In this document: positions 44,801 to 52,902 of the stretch, piece by piece
How positions within the stretch are numbered: the first letter of the stretch is position 1
Layout of the letters: every line of letters starts with the position of its first letter
Assembly (NCBI GenBank): GCA_964612675.1
Contig: CAZTDD010000019.1
Coordinates: 6,265-70,264, forward strand
DNA: 64,000 bases
Direction of reading: 5' to 3'
DNA from: CAZTDD01 sp964612675
GTDB taxonomy: Bacteria; Hinthialibacterota; Hinthialibacteria; Hinthialibacterales; JAKPRU01
Position numbers and translations under genes: made by a program
Notes under the pieces: generated by a model
Database searches by the model: none
What the model was told of the DNA's origin: nothing
Seen by the model: the letters and a program-made list of their open reading frames with translations, nothing else

Positions 44801-45346
44801 GTCTCGTACGAGATCGCGAAAATCGGGATGCACTACCTCCCAGAAGTCCATATTCTGCAGTTCTTCAATTGAATAGCCACTAATCGTTTCGAAGGCGGGA
44901 TTCACAGAACGGAAATGACCGCCCTGGTGGATGAACGTAGCTGCCGGGATGGTTTGGGTCAATACGCGAAACTTCTCTTCGCCCTGCTTCGACTCCTCCT
45001 GTAGACGCTTACGTTCAATTACGGCTCTTCGAATCGTTTCTGACGAAAGAGCAACGGTTGCCAGAATGATGATCAAGGTCTGAATGGATGTAGCGAGATT
45101 GGCTACGACATTAATAACGACCCAATAAGATACGCCCCCGCAGATGAACAGCAACGGAATGTAAATCCTTCGTTCGAAATGAAAAGCCGCATAGAGAACG
45201 GGCACGATAAGAAGGACGAGAAGCTCATCGCAGAATCCTTTACCGGTCCACTTATGGAGAAGGACAAGGATCAGACCGTACAGGACGGTCACTACGGCAT
45301 AAGCGGCAATGAAGTTCCTGCCTTTTCTGAGTCTATCGGGAATCAT
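41822..45346 (-). CDS. Multi-PAS hybrid sensor histidine kinase with C-terminal receiver
   Basis: A 1174-residue inner-membrane sensor. Four predicted membrane helices fill residues 12-104. Four PAS domains follow (about 122-240, 245-365, 370-490, 495-615), each opening with 'EEKFRVLTQ', 'EERYRILFESAGEG', 'LRFQSLLLNQIGD' or 'ETKYRELVENA', then a GAF domain (about 630-785). The dimerisation domain has H805 in 'GGVAHNINNLLTGIMGN', with N after the histidine in place of the usual D or E. The ATPase domain has 'FLNARDAVEQ', 'SDNGAGMD' and 'GRGTGLGLASAYGIV'. The receiver has D1107 in 'LLILDLSMPRLSG' and the lysine in 'GYAAKPY'. Such proteins join several stimuli into one phosphorelay. No histidine phosphotransfer protein is nearby. 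Confidence 0.93.
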   Translation of the reverse strand: MIPDRLRKGRNFIAAYAVVTVLYGLILVLLHKWTGKGFCDELLVLLIVPVLYAAFHFERRIYIPLLFICGGVSYWVVINVVANLATSIQTLIIILATVALSSETIRRAVIERKRLQEESKQGEEKFRVLTQTIPAATFIHQGGHFRSVNPAFETISGYSIEELQNMDFWEVVHPDFRDLVRDRGRLRSQGESVPSRYEVAVLDKNGEKRWVDLTAAPIDLGGEKAVLGTFIDITERKQMEEALRESEERYRILFESAGEGILVADIETKRFVYANPAICKMLGYGREELLQLGIADIHPEEVANRVMAAFHSQIEDESKVAEEISCLKKDGSILYVDISVAKATIDDRPSAVGFFSDVTQRRETTEKLRFQSLLLNQIGDLITATDLDGRITYVNEAECRLMKRRPEELIGRSVETYGDNPKRGATQREIIEKTLSEGEWRGEIFNQASDGTEIIVDCRTWLIRDGQGKPTGMCGIATDVTEQKKAQDALRESETKYRELVENANSIILRMDTDGNVTFFNEFAQEFFGYSEEEILGRNVIGTIVPETSNSGKDLREMVSDIGQNPERYAVNENENMRRNGEKVWVAWTNKPILDEEGNATGILCVGNDISQQKRVEEERRALHRLSQRLSGPLTLCDIALVVAEESRALFEHDAFSFSIIDLDRWELISAYNEDTPRGHTQPVEVKIEIGSADSFVGEQRLVNRPEEPDTSEFVTFGDHGRLSRSLMFAPICWENKRVGMISVQSYIPNKYSEEHLDLLSAFSDQCAGAVARSQLEEEAERLEVQLRQAHKMEAIGQLAGGVAHNINNLLTGIMGNLSLIQLKSPEDIRGNLASAQLATDRVAELVQQLLAFSRKVQIHYRSININEIVEEVFQLARQIIDRRIEMDQRLEPDLPVISGDPSQLNSVFMNMFLNARDAVEQVMSEKVFTDRRGDRFLISLETKRKLVDREYCQNRSYARPGCFVVVSISDNGAGMDAETQEHVFEPFFSTKEVGRGTGLGLASAYGIVKQHSGWIDFSSEYGKGSRFDIYLPCAEVTEETEEKRHRDQPSGGKETILLVDDEAVIREVGKTILETLGYHVIVAEDGEEALDIYHKRHEEIDLLILDLSMPRLSGNEMLEQLRTTHPEAKVVISSGYAEDSQRDLLERLGVLGYAAKPYRVDELGRVVREALDA

Positions 45347-45578
45347 GTTCTTGCCATCGGTTTGAGAGCTACGGTGTCAAACTTGGAAGGTGCGCGGTAA
45401 GTCCGCTGGTCACCAGTCACAAGAAGATCTTGAACGAATCCTCCACTTTTGACAAGGACGGAATTCATATCACGTTCACGGCGGGACAGCGTGAAGGGTT
45501 GACGATAAAGAGTATAGAACAGCAAATGGAGTCGGACGAGGACTGGAATCGTTTCGCTCCGAGCATTGGTGGCAGATG

Positions 45579-45616
45579 GTTTACAAATCATCCAAATCAC
45601 GCGTAAAATGTAAACC
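45579..45616 (+). promoter_or_regulatory. Promoter of the XRE-ImmA-like gene, flanked by an inverted repeat
   Basis: -35 TTACAA (45581-45586), 17-nt spacer, -10 TAAAAT (45604-45609). The two promoter boxes are bracketed by GGTTTAC (45579-45585) and GTAAACC (45610-45616), a 7-bp inverted repeat well placed for autoregulation by the HTH protein encoded 25 nt downstream. Confidence 0.6.
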
Positions 45617-45640
45617 GAAATGCGGTCCCGGAGGACGATG

Positions 45641-46729
45641 ATGATGAGTATGGGCGAATGGATCAAGAACGCTCGCGTTGCGGCTGGATTAAGCCTACGT
45701 CAAGTGGCGGATAAGGCTGGAGTCAGCCATACTGCTATCGCCAAGTACGAAAAAAGACGCGATATCCCCAGCTCCGGCGTTCTCATTCGTTTGTCCGAAA
45801 CGCTTGACGTCAAGGTTTCATATTTCTTACGTAGAGATCCCATTCGGTTATCGCCGCCTTCTTACAGAAAACGCTCCTCACTGGGTGCAAAACAGGAGAG
45901 GTCGATTCATGCTCGGGTGAAAGACTGGCTGGAACGGTACGTTGAAGTCGAATCTTTGTTCAGGGAGCCCCTGTCGTTCGATCTTCCACGCGGGTTACCG
46001 AAAGAAATCAAGGCACCGGAAGAAACGGAGGAAACCGCACTCACTTTGCGAAGGGCATGGAACCTGGGAGAAGACCCTATCGTGAGTTTGGTCGAGATCC
46101 TCGAAGACAAAAACATCAAAGTAGGACTAAGCGAAGGTCCTGACAGATTCGAGGCGGTCCAGTTTCTTGCAAATGACCGTGTACCCGTGATGGTCGTGAA
46201 TCCCTCGTTCCCCGGAGACCGCCAACGTCTTACACTTGCTCATGAACTCGGACGTGTAATGATTCATCCAGAATCACAAGTCGATCTTGAGAAAGCGTGT
46301 TTCCGGTTTGCCGGCGCTTTCCTGGTGCCGGCATCGGCCGCGCGATTCGAGGTAGGGAATCGTCGACGCAATGTGAGCCCTCATGAACTTCATGCACTGA
46401 AACACAAATACGGACTCAGCATGCAGGGTTGGATATATCGCATGAGGGATCTCGGCATTATTTCAGCCACATTCGCCAAATCGATTTTTCAAGATTTCAG
46501 AAGAAGAGGTTGGCATAAGAAAGAACCGGGTGATTCGATTCCACCGGAGAAGCCGCAGCGGATGACTCGGCTCATCTGTCGTGCGCTGGCCGAGGGATTG
46601 ATCTCGGAGTCCAAAGCACACGAACTATCGGGGAACAACATCGACTGCTCAGACATCACAGGGTTGGATAAAGATGAAGAGTTTTTCTGGCAGGCACAGA
46701 CAGCTCAACGATTCCAGTTCGTCAGATAG
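45641..46729 (+). CDS. XRE-family HTH protein with ImmA/IrrE-like domain (altered zinc motif)
   Basis: A 362-residue protein. Residues 4-62 are an XRE helix-turn-helix ('LSLRQVADKAGVSHTAIAKYEKRRDIPSS'). Residues about 125-260 resemble the ImmA/IrrE (COG2856) fold, but the HExxH zinc motif reads 'HELGR' (H201, E202, R205), so the second histidine ligand is lost although the following 'VMIHP' is kept. The C-terminal 90 residues ('RMTRLICRALAEGLISESKAHELSG') are as in COG2856 antitoxins. Such proteins act as repressors in prophages, integrative elements and toxin-antitoxin pairs (RosmerTA with a PIN toxin). No toxin gene follows. The start at 45641 is 6 nt from GGAGG; adjacent ATGs at 45638 and 45644 are possible. 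Confidence 0.85.
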   Translation: MMSMGEWIKNARVAAGLSLRQVADKAGVSHTAIAKYEKRRDIPSSGVLIRLSETLDVKVSYFLRRDPIRLSPPSYRKRSSLGAKQERSIHARVKDWLERYVEVESLFREPLSFDLPRGLPKEIKAPEETEETALTLRRAWNLGEDPIVSLVEILEDKNIKVGLSEGPDRFEAVQFLANDRVPVMVVNPSFPGDRQRLTLAHELGRVMIHPESQVDLEKACFRFAGAFLVPASAARFEVGNRRRNVSPHELHALKHKYGLSMQGWIYRMRDLGIISATFAKSIFQDFRRRGWHKKEPGDSIPPEKPQRMTRLICRALAEGLISESKAHELSGNNIDCSDITGLDKDEEFFWQAQTAQRFQFVR

Positions 46730-47186
46730 TCGATTCCCGAATGTCTTGATTGCAGAAACATACGAGTCAAAATCGTGAAGGGTGACGTACACATCGTGCC
46801 CTGCCTGCAGCCAACGGTTTGCCAAAACACACGTTTGGATCAAACAAGATCCGTGAGAGGAGTTCCTTTTTATCTTCCATGGATACTGTTCACTGATCGT
46901 TTTTTAGGGCTGACGTCACAAGCAGAAGTACGACAGTAATGGTAGCGATTTCGTGAGCTTCGAGAGGAGTTCTATACCCTGAAGAACTCTCGCTTCTGGC
47001 ATGGCACCCGCTTGCCGCAACGGAGTGCAACTCCAAAGCGAGCGGAACTCTCTTGTCATCCAGACCGGAAAACCCACGAGGGTGCCACCCCCAATTCCGC
47101 GTGGGGGTGGCGGCTACCACAAGCGCTGCCCTCCAACCCTATTCATGACATAATGAACGAAGCTACATTGAACAAGGAGCTGGGTT
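46730..47186. other. Gap after the XRE-ImmA-like gene
   Basis: No gene found on either strand that I trust, in particular no PIN-domain toxin. It contains the second copy of the palindromic repeat (47081-47111) and, on the left, about 130 bp that could be the remains of a lost partner gene, but no homology can be recognised. Confidence 0.5.
47081..47111 (+). repeat. Dispersed palindromic repeat, copy 2
   Basis: GGTGCCACCCCCAATTCCGC followed by GTGGGGGTGGC: a 9-bp stem (47084-47092 with 47103-47111). It is the complement of 19467-19497 with one mismatch. Confidence 0.8.
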
Positions 47187-47891
47187 ATGGATAGACGTAC
47201 TCACTTTTGCATTACTGCGTTTTTCACTCTTGGACTTCTGCTTTGTCCTCAATTGATTCAATGTTCCGATCTCGAAACTGGCGAGAGGATTTCCCTGCCT
47301 TCACCGACAATTTCCGGCGATATGTCGGTTGAAGAAACGCTCTCGAAACGACGATCCATTCGTACGTTCACAGACCGTGTTCCAACAATGGAGCAGGTCA
47401 GCCAACTTCTCTGGGCCGCACAAGGTATAAACCGGCCTGACGCAAAGCGCCGGACCAATCCATCCGCATTCGGTCTCTACCCGCTCCAGATTCACATAGT
47501 GCTACCCAGTGGAGTCTATCGCTATCTTCCCGAGACTCACGATTTGGTCCTCGTTAAGAAGCATGAAAAAGGCAAAAACGAAACCTTGCTCAACGCGGGA
47601 TACAAAGAAGGTCCTCTCCATGCAGCATCGTGCGTCTTCTTCATCACAGCAAAACCCGAAGAAATGATAGAGAAATGTATAAGCATCGAAAACTGCGGCG
47701 AGCAGGAAGCCTGGCGGTATATCTATCTCGAAGGCGGGCACGTCGGACAAAGCATTTTGTTGCAAGCGACAGGTATCGGCATGGGCGGCGTTCCTATCGG
47801 CGCTCCGATCAGCGAACACGCCATGCAGGTCCTCGGAATCCCGAACACACAAAAACCCGTCTACATCATCGCGGTCGGATTCCCTGAATAG
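47187..47891 (+). CDS. Exported SagB-type nitroreductase-family oxidoreductase
   Basis: A 234-residue FMN-dependent nitroreductase-fold protein with an N-terminal signal or anchor ('HFCITAFFTLGLLLCPQLIQCSD'). 'SVEETLSKRRSIRTFTDRVPTMEQVSQLLWAAQGINR' is the FMN-binding SagB-type N-terminal block, 'NPSAFGLYPLQIHIVLPSGVYRY' the next, and 'LEGGHVGQSILLQATGIGMGGVPIGA' the conserved C-terminal FMN region. Intracellular members oxidise azolines in peptide natural products or reduce nitro compounds and quinones; secreted ones are uncharacterised. No peptide-cyclodehydratase genes are near. AAGGAGC precedes the start. The symporter gene follows 124 nt later. Confidence 0.85.
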   Translation: MDRRTHFCITAFFTLGLLLCPQLIQCSDLETGERISLPSPTISGDMSVEETLSKRRSIRTFTDRVPTMEQVSQLLWAAQGINRPDAKRRTNPSAFGLYPLQIHIVLPSGVYRYLPETHDLVLVKKHEKGKNETLLNAGYKEGPLHAASCVFFITAKPEEMIEKCISIENCGEQEAWRYIYLEGGHVGQSILLQATGIGMGGVPIGAPISEHAMQVLGIPNTQKPVYIIAVGFPE

Positions 47892-48015
47892 TCCACACGC
47901 CTCCGCAAAGTACGAAACCTGTCGAAACGATGAGGATATGATATGCTCGTTTCCTGTTTTCGCCGATTGGCCGGACAGAGATTGACGACTGCAAAAGAGA
48001 TTCGGACAAGCCTGT

Positions 48016-49620
48016 ATGACACTTTCCATATCTTCTATCGATCTTGTCGTTATTGTTGTTTACCTCGTCGGTATCGTCGTCCTCGGCTGTTGGGCGGGCA
48101 TCCGTCAGCGCCGAGGCTCGCGCGTGGAGGGCTATTTCCTGGCTGGGAAATCGCTTACATGGCCGGTCATCGGTCTCGCCCTTTTCGCCACAAATATTTC
48201 GACCATTCACTTGGTGAGTCTCGCGCAAGAAGGTTATGTCAATGGATTGGCGTACGGGAATTTCGAATGGATGGCGGCGTTTACGCTGATCGCGTTATCG
48301 CTGTTCTTTGCACCGTTCTATATCCGCTCGAATGTCGCCACATTGCCGGATTTTCTTGAAAAGAGGTATAACCGTCTCTGCCGCGATTGGCTCGCTATTA
48401 TCTCGATTGTCTCCGCCGTTTTTATTCACATCGGGTTTTCGCTATACACCGGCGCGCGTGTGCTGCACGGATTATTCGGTATCGATGTTTTGTTGAGCAT
48501 CATCGTCGTGGCAGTTCTGACCGCTTTATACACCATCATCGGCGGACTCCTGGCTGTGGTACTCACCGAGTCGCTGCAGGCGGTTGTGCTTCTGATCGGT
48601 GCGATTTGTGTGACCGCGATTGCGTACGTGAAAGTCGGTGGCTGGAGCGGGCTCGAGTCGGTTGTTGACCCGGTCAAGCTCACTGTTTTGCGGTCCGCGG
48701 ACGATCCGTCAAACTTACCGTGGTATTCCGTCTTTCTCGGATACCCAATTATCGGACTTTGGTATTGGTGTGCGGATCAGACCATCGTCCAGCGTGTTTT
48801 GGGTGCCAAAAACGAAAATCACGCCCGCGTCGGTCCCTTATTCGCCGGATTTATTAAAATCCTACCTGTATTTATTTTTGTCCTTCCCGGTTTAATTTGT
48901 CTCGGACTGGAGAATCAAGGATATTTTAGCGAGCCGTTGCAGGACTCGCAGGATACATACGCCTTCATGATCACGCATTTGCTGCCGGTGGGGCTGAAAG
49001 GGCTGGTAGCGGCCGCGTTGTTGGCCGCCCTAATGAGTACGGTCTCCGGTGCGTTGAATTCCACGGCGACGCTTTTCAGCTACGATATTTACAGGCGATG
49101 GAAGCCGGATGTTTCGGATCAATCATTGATCCGCGTAGGCAAAATCGTCACGTTTGTCGCGATGCTCGCGGCCATCGCCTGGTCGCCTTTCATCGAACGG
49201 TTCGAGAGCATTTTCCAGGGGATAGTCGCCGTAATTTGTTATATTGCTCCGCCGATCACCACGGTATTTATTTGGGGGATTTTCTGGAGAAAGGCATCCT
49301 CCATAGCTGCACTGACAACCTTATGGACAGGGTGCGCCCTGGGATTGATCGTTTTCCTTCTCGATTTCTTCAAAGAGGCTACGGGTTGGAATATTCCTTC
49401 GATGATGGCCACGTTTTATCTCTTTCTCATCTGCTCGGCGATCATGTTCACTCTGTCCATGATGAGGCCTCATGAACATACCGCAGAGAGCGAGAAACTG
49501 GTTTGGAAGAACCCATTGGAGGCGCTACAAGGAGAGCACTGGAGCGGTATCGGCAATTACAGATTGCTCGCGTTGGTTCTCGTTGTGGTTATGGTGTTTC
49601 TGTATGCGCGTTTTTCGTAA
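48016..49620 (+). CDS. Sodium:solute symporter (SSF/SGLT family)
   Basis: A 534-residue membrane protein with about 13-14 predicted helices, the LeuT-fold layout of the SSF family. 'VEGYFLAGKSLTWPVIGLALFATNIS' near residues 38-63 is the family's TM1-2 signature, 'LSIIVVAVLTALYTIIGGLLAVVLTESLQAVVLLIG' the TM5-6 region with the conserved 'GG..A...T...Q' pattern, and 'LKGLVAAALLAALMSTVSGALNSTATLFSYDIY' the Na2-site helix with tandem serines. The closest kinds are glucose/galactose/myo-inositol symporters, in keeping with the surrounding saccharide enzymes. The ribosome site is weak. Confidence 0.9.
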   Translation: MTLSISSIDLVVIVVYLVGIVVLGCWAGIRQRRGSRVEGYFLAGKSLTWPVIGLALFATNISTIHLVSLAQEGYVNGLAYGNFEWMAAFTLIALSLFFAPFYIRSNVATLPDFLEKRYNRLCRDWLAIISIVSAVFIHIGFSLYTGARVLHGLFGIDVLLSIIVVAVLTALYTIIGGLLAVVLTESLQAVVLLIGAICVTAIAYVKVGGWSGLESVVDPVKLTVLRSADDPSNLPWYSVFLGYPIIGLWYWCADQTIVQRVLGAKNENHARVGPLFAGFIKILPVFIFVLPGLICLGLENQGYFSEPLQDSQDTYAFMITHLLPVGLKGLVAAALLAALMSTVSGALNSTATLFSYDIYRRWKPDVSDQSLIRVGKIVTFVAMLAAIAWSPFIERFESIFQGIVAVICYIAPPITTVFIWGIFWRKASSIAALTTLWTGCALGLIVFLLDFFKEATGWNIPSMMATFYLFLICSAIMFTLSMMRPHEHTAESEKLVWKNPLEALQGEHWSGIGNYRLLALVLVVVMVFLYARFS

Positions 49621-49657
49621 ACACACGATAAAAATTCAATTTCCTGGAAGTTGGTAT

Positions 49658-49679
49658 CGGCTCGGCGGGAGCCTCCCCC
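49658..49679 (-). repeat. Dispersed GAGCCG repeat, copy 3
   Basis: On the minus strand GGGGGAGGCTCCCGCCGAGC followed by CG. It shares the GGGAGG..CTCC.G..GAGCCG frame with the copies at 19742 and 23864. It lies just after the symporter gene and may act as a terminator for the convergent genes. Confidence 0.55.
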
Positions 49680-49710
49680 TTCCGAAAACAAAACACTCTC
49701 GAAAAGCGGT

Positions 49711-51654
49711 TCAGAAACTCCGAAATTCTCCTTCCTGTGCAGGTTCCCTCCTCTGAGGTTTCTCTGGAGACCCGCTGCCATCTCCTAAAAGTCTTCTCTC
49801 CTCTGTCTTCTTCTGCGGTAACGCCTTTCTCTGCTCGTCGACCTCAAAGCGGGCGACCAACTGCTGCATCACTTGCGCCTGGCTGGTGAGCTCTTCGCTC
49901 GCCGCCGCTGTTTCTTCCGAGGTAGAAGAATTCTGTTGTGTAACCTGTTCAAGCGTGGTTATCGCTTCGCGGATTTGTCCGGCTCCCTGGGATTGTTCCT
50001 GGCAGACCGCCGTCACTTCCCCGATCAGGCGAGCGGTCTTTTGAATATCGGGAATCACTTGCTGAATAAGTTCTCCCGCCTTCTCCGCTCCCCGTACGCT
50101 GTCACCGGCCAACTCGCTGATTTCCTTCGCCGCCTGCTGGGATCGTTCCGCCAATTTCCGGACCTCCACGGCGACAACAGCGAACCCCTTGCCCGACTCT
50201 CCGGCGCGTGCGGCCTCGATGGCGGCATTCAGTGCGAGTAGATTTGTTTGGTCCGCAATATCGTCAACAATAGCAATTCGTTCCGCTATCTTACGCATTG
50301 CTTCGACCGTGTTAAGAACCGCCGTCCCACCTTGTTCGATATCCTGCGCAGCCTGTTGGGCGATGTCGTTTGCGTTCTTCGAGTTTTCCGCATTCTGGTC
50401 GATGGAAGAGGTCAATTCTTCGACCACGGCGGACGTGGATTCCAGACTCGACGTCTGCTCGGTCGCCGCACTCGCCAGATTCATCGAAGCGGCGGAAAGC
50501 TCCTCGCTGCTCGAAGCGACCTGTTCTGCAGACAGCTGAATCCCCGAAACAACATCATTAAGCTGACTTGCCATCTCGTTGACGGCATCCGCTAAGTCGC
50601 CGGTCTGATTGATGGACTGGGTCAGATCCCCATCGGCAACTTTCTGCAATGTATCTGAAATATCGAGCAGTTTCCGGGCCATTTCGTTGAACGAATCCGC
50701 GAGAATCCCCATTTCATCTTGTTGGGTTATTCTGACTTGCTGTTGAAGGTCTCCCGCTGCGATCTTTCGGATGGCATCAACGAGAACCGAAATCGGCTTA
50801 CTCAATGTCTTGCGCAGGAGGAAGTAGATTGCGAGAAGACCGACGATCAGAATCGCCGAAGAAATTCCAATTTCTGTGATACCGGCCGCGGCGATTTGCG
50901 AATCCAACTCATCGAGAGGAGCGATCACCTCAAATGCTCCGTGAATCTCTCCCTCCGACCAGCCTTCTTTCTGGAAACCAAGTAAGTCGGTTTCTCCTTT
51001 CGGGAATCCGTGACATGCGAGACAGTCCTGGGTCAGCTCAATCGCGCGGAAGAATCGCACGGCGTTGATAGGCTCCGTTCCGGCACCGGTACGCGTGCCG
51101 ACCGCCTCCTCTCCGATGTGGATCACCCCAATCTCTCCGACTTCACGCGCAGTCGCCTTCTCTTCCGGAAAGATAATCTCCGCTCCGGCCTCTTCGATCG
51201 CCCGAAGTGAACCCGCTCCCTCAAAGTAGTTCACAACAGCCTGTTCAACACCCGGTCGAGGTGCGTTCTCGGGATTTCGCGGTTGATTCTTTGGGACCCG
51301 GAAAGAGTAGCCGAGCTCGTCTGCCTTTTTGCCGGCCGCGGTCCAGGCTGCCACCACGGGCACGGTCTTATACAACGTTGTCGAAGAATACGGCTTTCCC
51401 GCCGCTTTGGCCGCGTGGAACTCATCCAGAAGGCGGTCACGATGAAAAGCCTTTTCCGAGTTCAACTCGCCGATGAAAACCCGGACTTGCTCACAAAACG
51501 CGGTCAACGATCGAGCACGCTCCACCTCTTTCGAGTGGCCAAGATCTCGCAAAACATACTCGTTGAAAAGAAGAATACCGGCGACCATCGCAATCACGGC
51601 CACCGCGAAGCACAGCATTACTTTGGTTCCGATCTTCTTGACTTTTAAAGCCAT
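49711..51654 (-). CDS. Methyl-accepting chemotaxis protein with heme-type DUF3365 sensor
   Basis: A 647-residue chemoreceptor. TM1 (about 12-32) is followed by a periplasmic DUF3365 (Tll0287-like) domain holding a heme-c motif 'CLACH' (C211, C214, H215), then TM2 (about 262-282), HAMP ('LLRKTLSKPISVLVDAIRKIAAGDLQQQV') and a long signalling helix with the hairpin 'ERIAIVDDIADQTNLLALNAAIEAARAGESGKGFAVVAVEVRKLAERS'. The C-terminus 'EFRSF' fits the x-aromatic-x-x-aromatic pentapeptide that tethers CheR. A redox- or gas-sensing role (oxygen, NO) is likely from the covalent heme site. No other che genes in the window. A bacteriohemerythrin gene lies just upstream on the same strand. Confidence 0.92.
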   Translation of the reverse strand: MALKVKKIGTKVMLCFAVAVIAMVAGILLFNEYVLRDLGHSKEVERARSLTAFCEQVRVFIGELNSEKAFHRDRLLDEFHAAKAAGKPYSSTTLYKTVPVVAAWTAAGKKADELGYSFRVPKNQPRNPENAPRPGVEQAVVNYFEGAGSLRAIEEAGAEIIFPEEKATAREVGEIGVIHIGEEAVGTRTGAGTEPINAVRFFRAIELTQDCLACHGFPKGETDLLGFQKEGWSEGEIHGAFEVIAPLDELDSQIAAAGITEIGISSAILIVGLLAIYFLLRKTLSKPISVLVDAIRKIAAGDLQQQVRITQQDEMGILADSFNEMARKLLDISDTLQKVADGDLTQSINQTGDLADAVNEMASQLNDVVSGIQLSAEQVASSSEELSAASMNLASAATEQTSSLESTSAVVEELTSSIDQNAENSKNANDIAQQAAQDIEQGGTAVLNTVEAMRKIAERIAIVDDIADQTNLLALNAAIEAARAGESGKGFAVVAVEVRKLAERSQQAAKEISELAGDSVRGAEKAGELIQQVIPDIQKTARLIGEVTAVCQEQSQGAGQIREAITTLEQVTQQNSSTSEETAAASEELTSQAQVMQQLVARFEVDEQRKALPQKKTEERRLLGDGSGSPEKPQRREPAQEGEFRSF

Positions 51655-51882
51655 TCTCCCTCTCTCCCTTTTTCTCCGCCGTACTTCTCAGAGACGCTCC
51701 TGAGAAAAGGACACCCTATCCGTCATTGATGAAGATGCACGGGTGCCAGCTGCGTCGTACAGAACGCATATCGAGTCTGCTTCGGAAAGGCTGTACATTT
51801 TTGCGCCACGTATTACTCCACAGGACGAAGTGTAGCTTATCCAGCTATAGCCCGACTCAAAGCTCAGTCCCGCCAAATGAAG

Positions 51883-51912
51883 AAGCCGAGCACTTCCGGT
51901 GGCGCTCGGCTT
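51883..51912 (-). terminator. Intrinsic terminator of the bacteriohemerythrin gene
   Basis: AAGCCGAGC (51883-51891) and GCTCGGCTT (51904-51912) form a 9-bp stem around a 12-nt loop, followed on the minus strand by a T-rich CTTCTTCATTT. It lies 36 nt past the hemerythrin stop. Confidence 0.75.
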
Positions 51913-51947
51913 TGAGGGCACAGTCGATGAGAACGACAGGACCGGAC

Positions 51948-52355
51948 CTATAGTTTTTTATCCTGAAGAAACTGAGCAAGTTTCTTGTCCGTCCGCAGGA
52001 CATGATCGGTAAAATGCTCGATCAAGGTCCGATTCACACGAATCACAAAAGAGGATCCCGGCTCGTTCTTCTCAAAATCGTCTTTTAGATTCTGGAATAC
52101 CTCTGTGAATTCCTTGTGCTCACTCTTGTGATTCATGTATCCCGGATAGTCGTACCGAGCCATCCAGTCTTCTTCCGTCCTGAAATGGATCACGCAGTAA
52201 TCTTCCAGATACCGCAATACCTCTCGAATTTCCTCCTTTCCTTTCTGCTGAGCACAAGCGTCGTAGAGTTTATTGATACGGGCCACAAGTTCGCGGTGCT
52301 GATCGTCAATCGGTTTGCTTCCGGTCAGCAAATCGTTCGTCAATTCCAACGGCAT
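51948..52355 (-). CDS. Bacteriohemerythrin
   Basis: A 135-residue four-helix oxygen-binding protein. All diiron ligands are in place: H20 ('DDQHRE'), H57 and E61 ('HFRTEEDW'), H76 and H80 ('HKSEHKEF'), H118 and D123 ('HVLRTD'). It would store or deliver O2 or act as an O2 sensor in the cytoplasm. The start at 52355 has GGGAGGAG 6 nt upstream; an in-frame GTG-type start further up adds five residues only. Its position 294 nt before the heme chemoreceptor gene on the same strand suggests a shared response to oxygen, although the terminator between them argues against a single transcript. Confidence 0.95.
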   Translation of the reverse strand: MPLELTNDLLTGSKPIDDQHRELVARINKLYDACAQQKGKEEIREVLRYLEDYCVIHFRTEEDWMARYDYPGYMNHKSEHKEFTEVFQNLKDDFEKNEPGSSFVIRVNRTLIEHFTDHVLRTDKKLAQFLQDKKL

Positions 52356-52902
52356 AGGAACTCCTCCCATCTTCTCTTCCGTGGGTTATAGAAACTGCTC
52401 AAAACCGATTTAGGAATCGGTATGATCCGAGGAGGTGGAGCGAGACAAAAAAATCGGTCTCTGCAATTCGGGTGGGAAATCAACTGCCCTGGCATACTCT
52501 CTCCAACTGTATACCCGGGTCTCACAGATCAGTGTATCCGATGAATGTGGCCAGTCAAGCAAGAACGGCGAATAAACCCCGATACCTATTGATAGATGTT
52601 CGGGAAGGAGAACAGCTTGGCGGGTGAAAGTCTCGCCGAACAACCGGCTTTTGCCGTTGTAGCCGATGTAACGAAAAAGAAAGCGATTCGTGCGAGCGTT
52701 GAAGGTAGGGCGTTGCTCTAGCTGGACCGGCGACTCATTTGCAACAAATGTCAGCTTGCTCCGAAGAGCATCGTATTCTTCCCCGTATCAATGAGTTAGC
52801 CGGCTGACGACAACGCCCGCACGACAGCGGTGCTACCATACCCTCCTCCTTCAGCACCCAACTCCCCTTCCCAGAGTTGGTGAACATCCCCGCATCCGGG
52901 GA
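52356..52902. other. Gap with a short hairpin only
   Basis: About 550 bp with no credible gene. It contains a hairpin ACCGATT-TAGG-AATCGGT at 52404-52421 in the leader of the bacteriohemerythrin gene, a candidate operator or RNA stem. Otherwise I see nothing. Confidence 0.45.

Noticed and set aside
46649..46843. 64-codon minus-strand frame overlapping the end of the XRE-ImmA-like gene, considered as a toxin partner
   Set aside because: It is antisense to the coding end, has no ribosome site, and shows no PIN or other toxin motif.
52410..52643. 77-codon minus-strand frame upstream of the bacteriohemerythrin gene
   Set aside because: It needs a TTG start without a ribosome site and has no recognisable feature.
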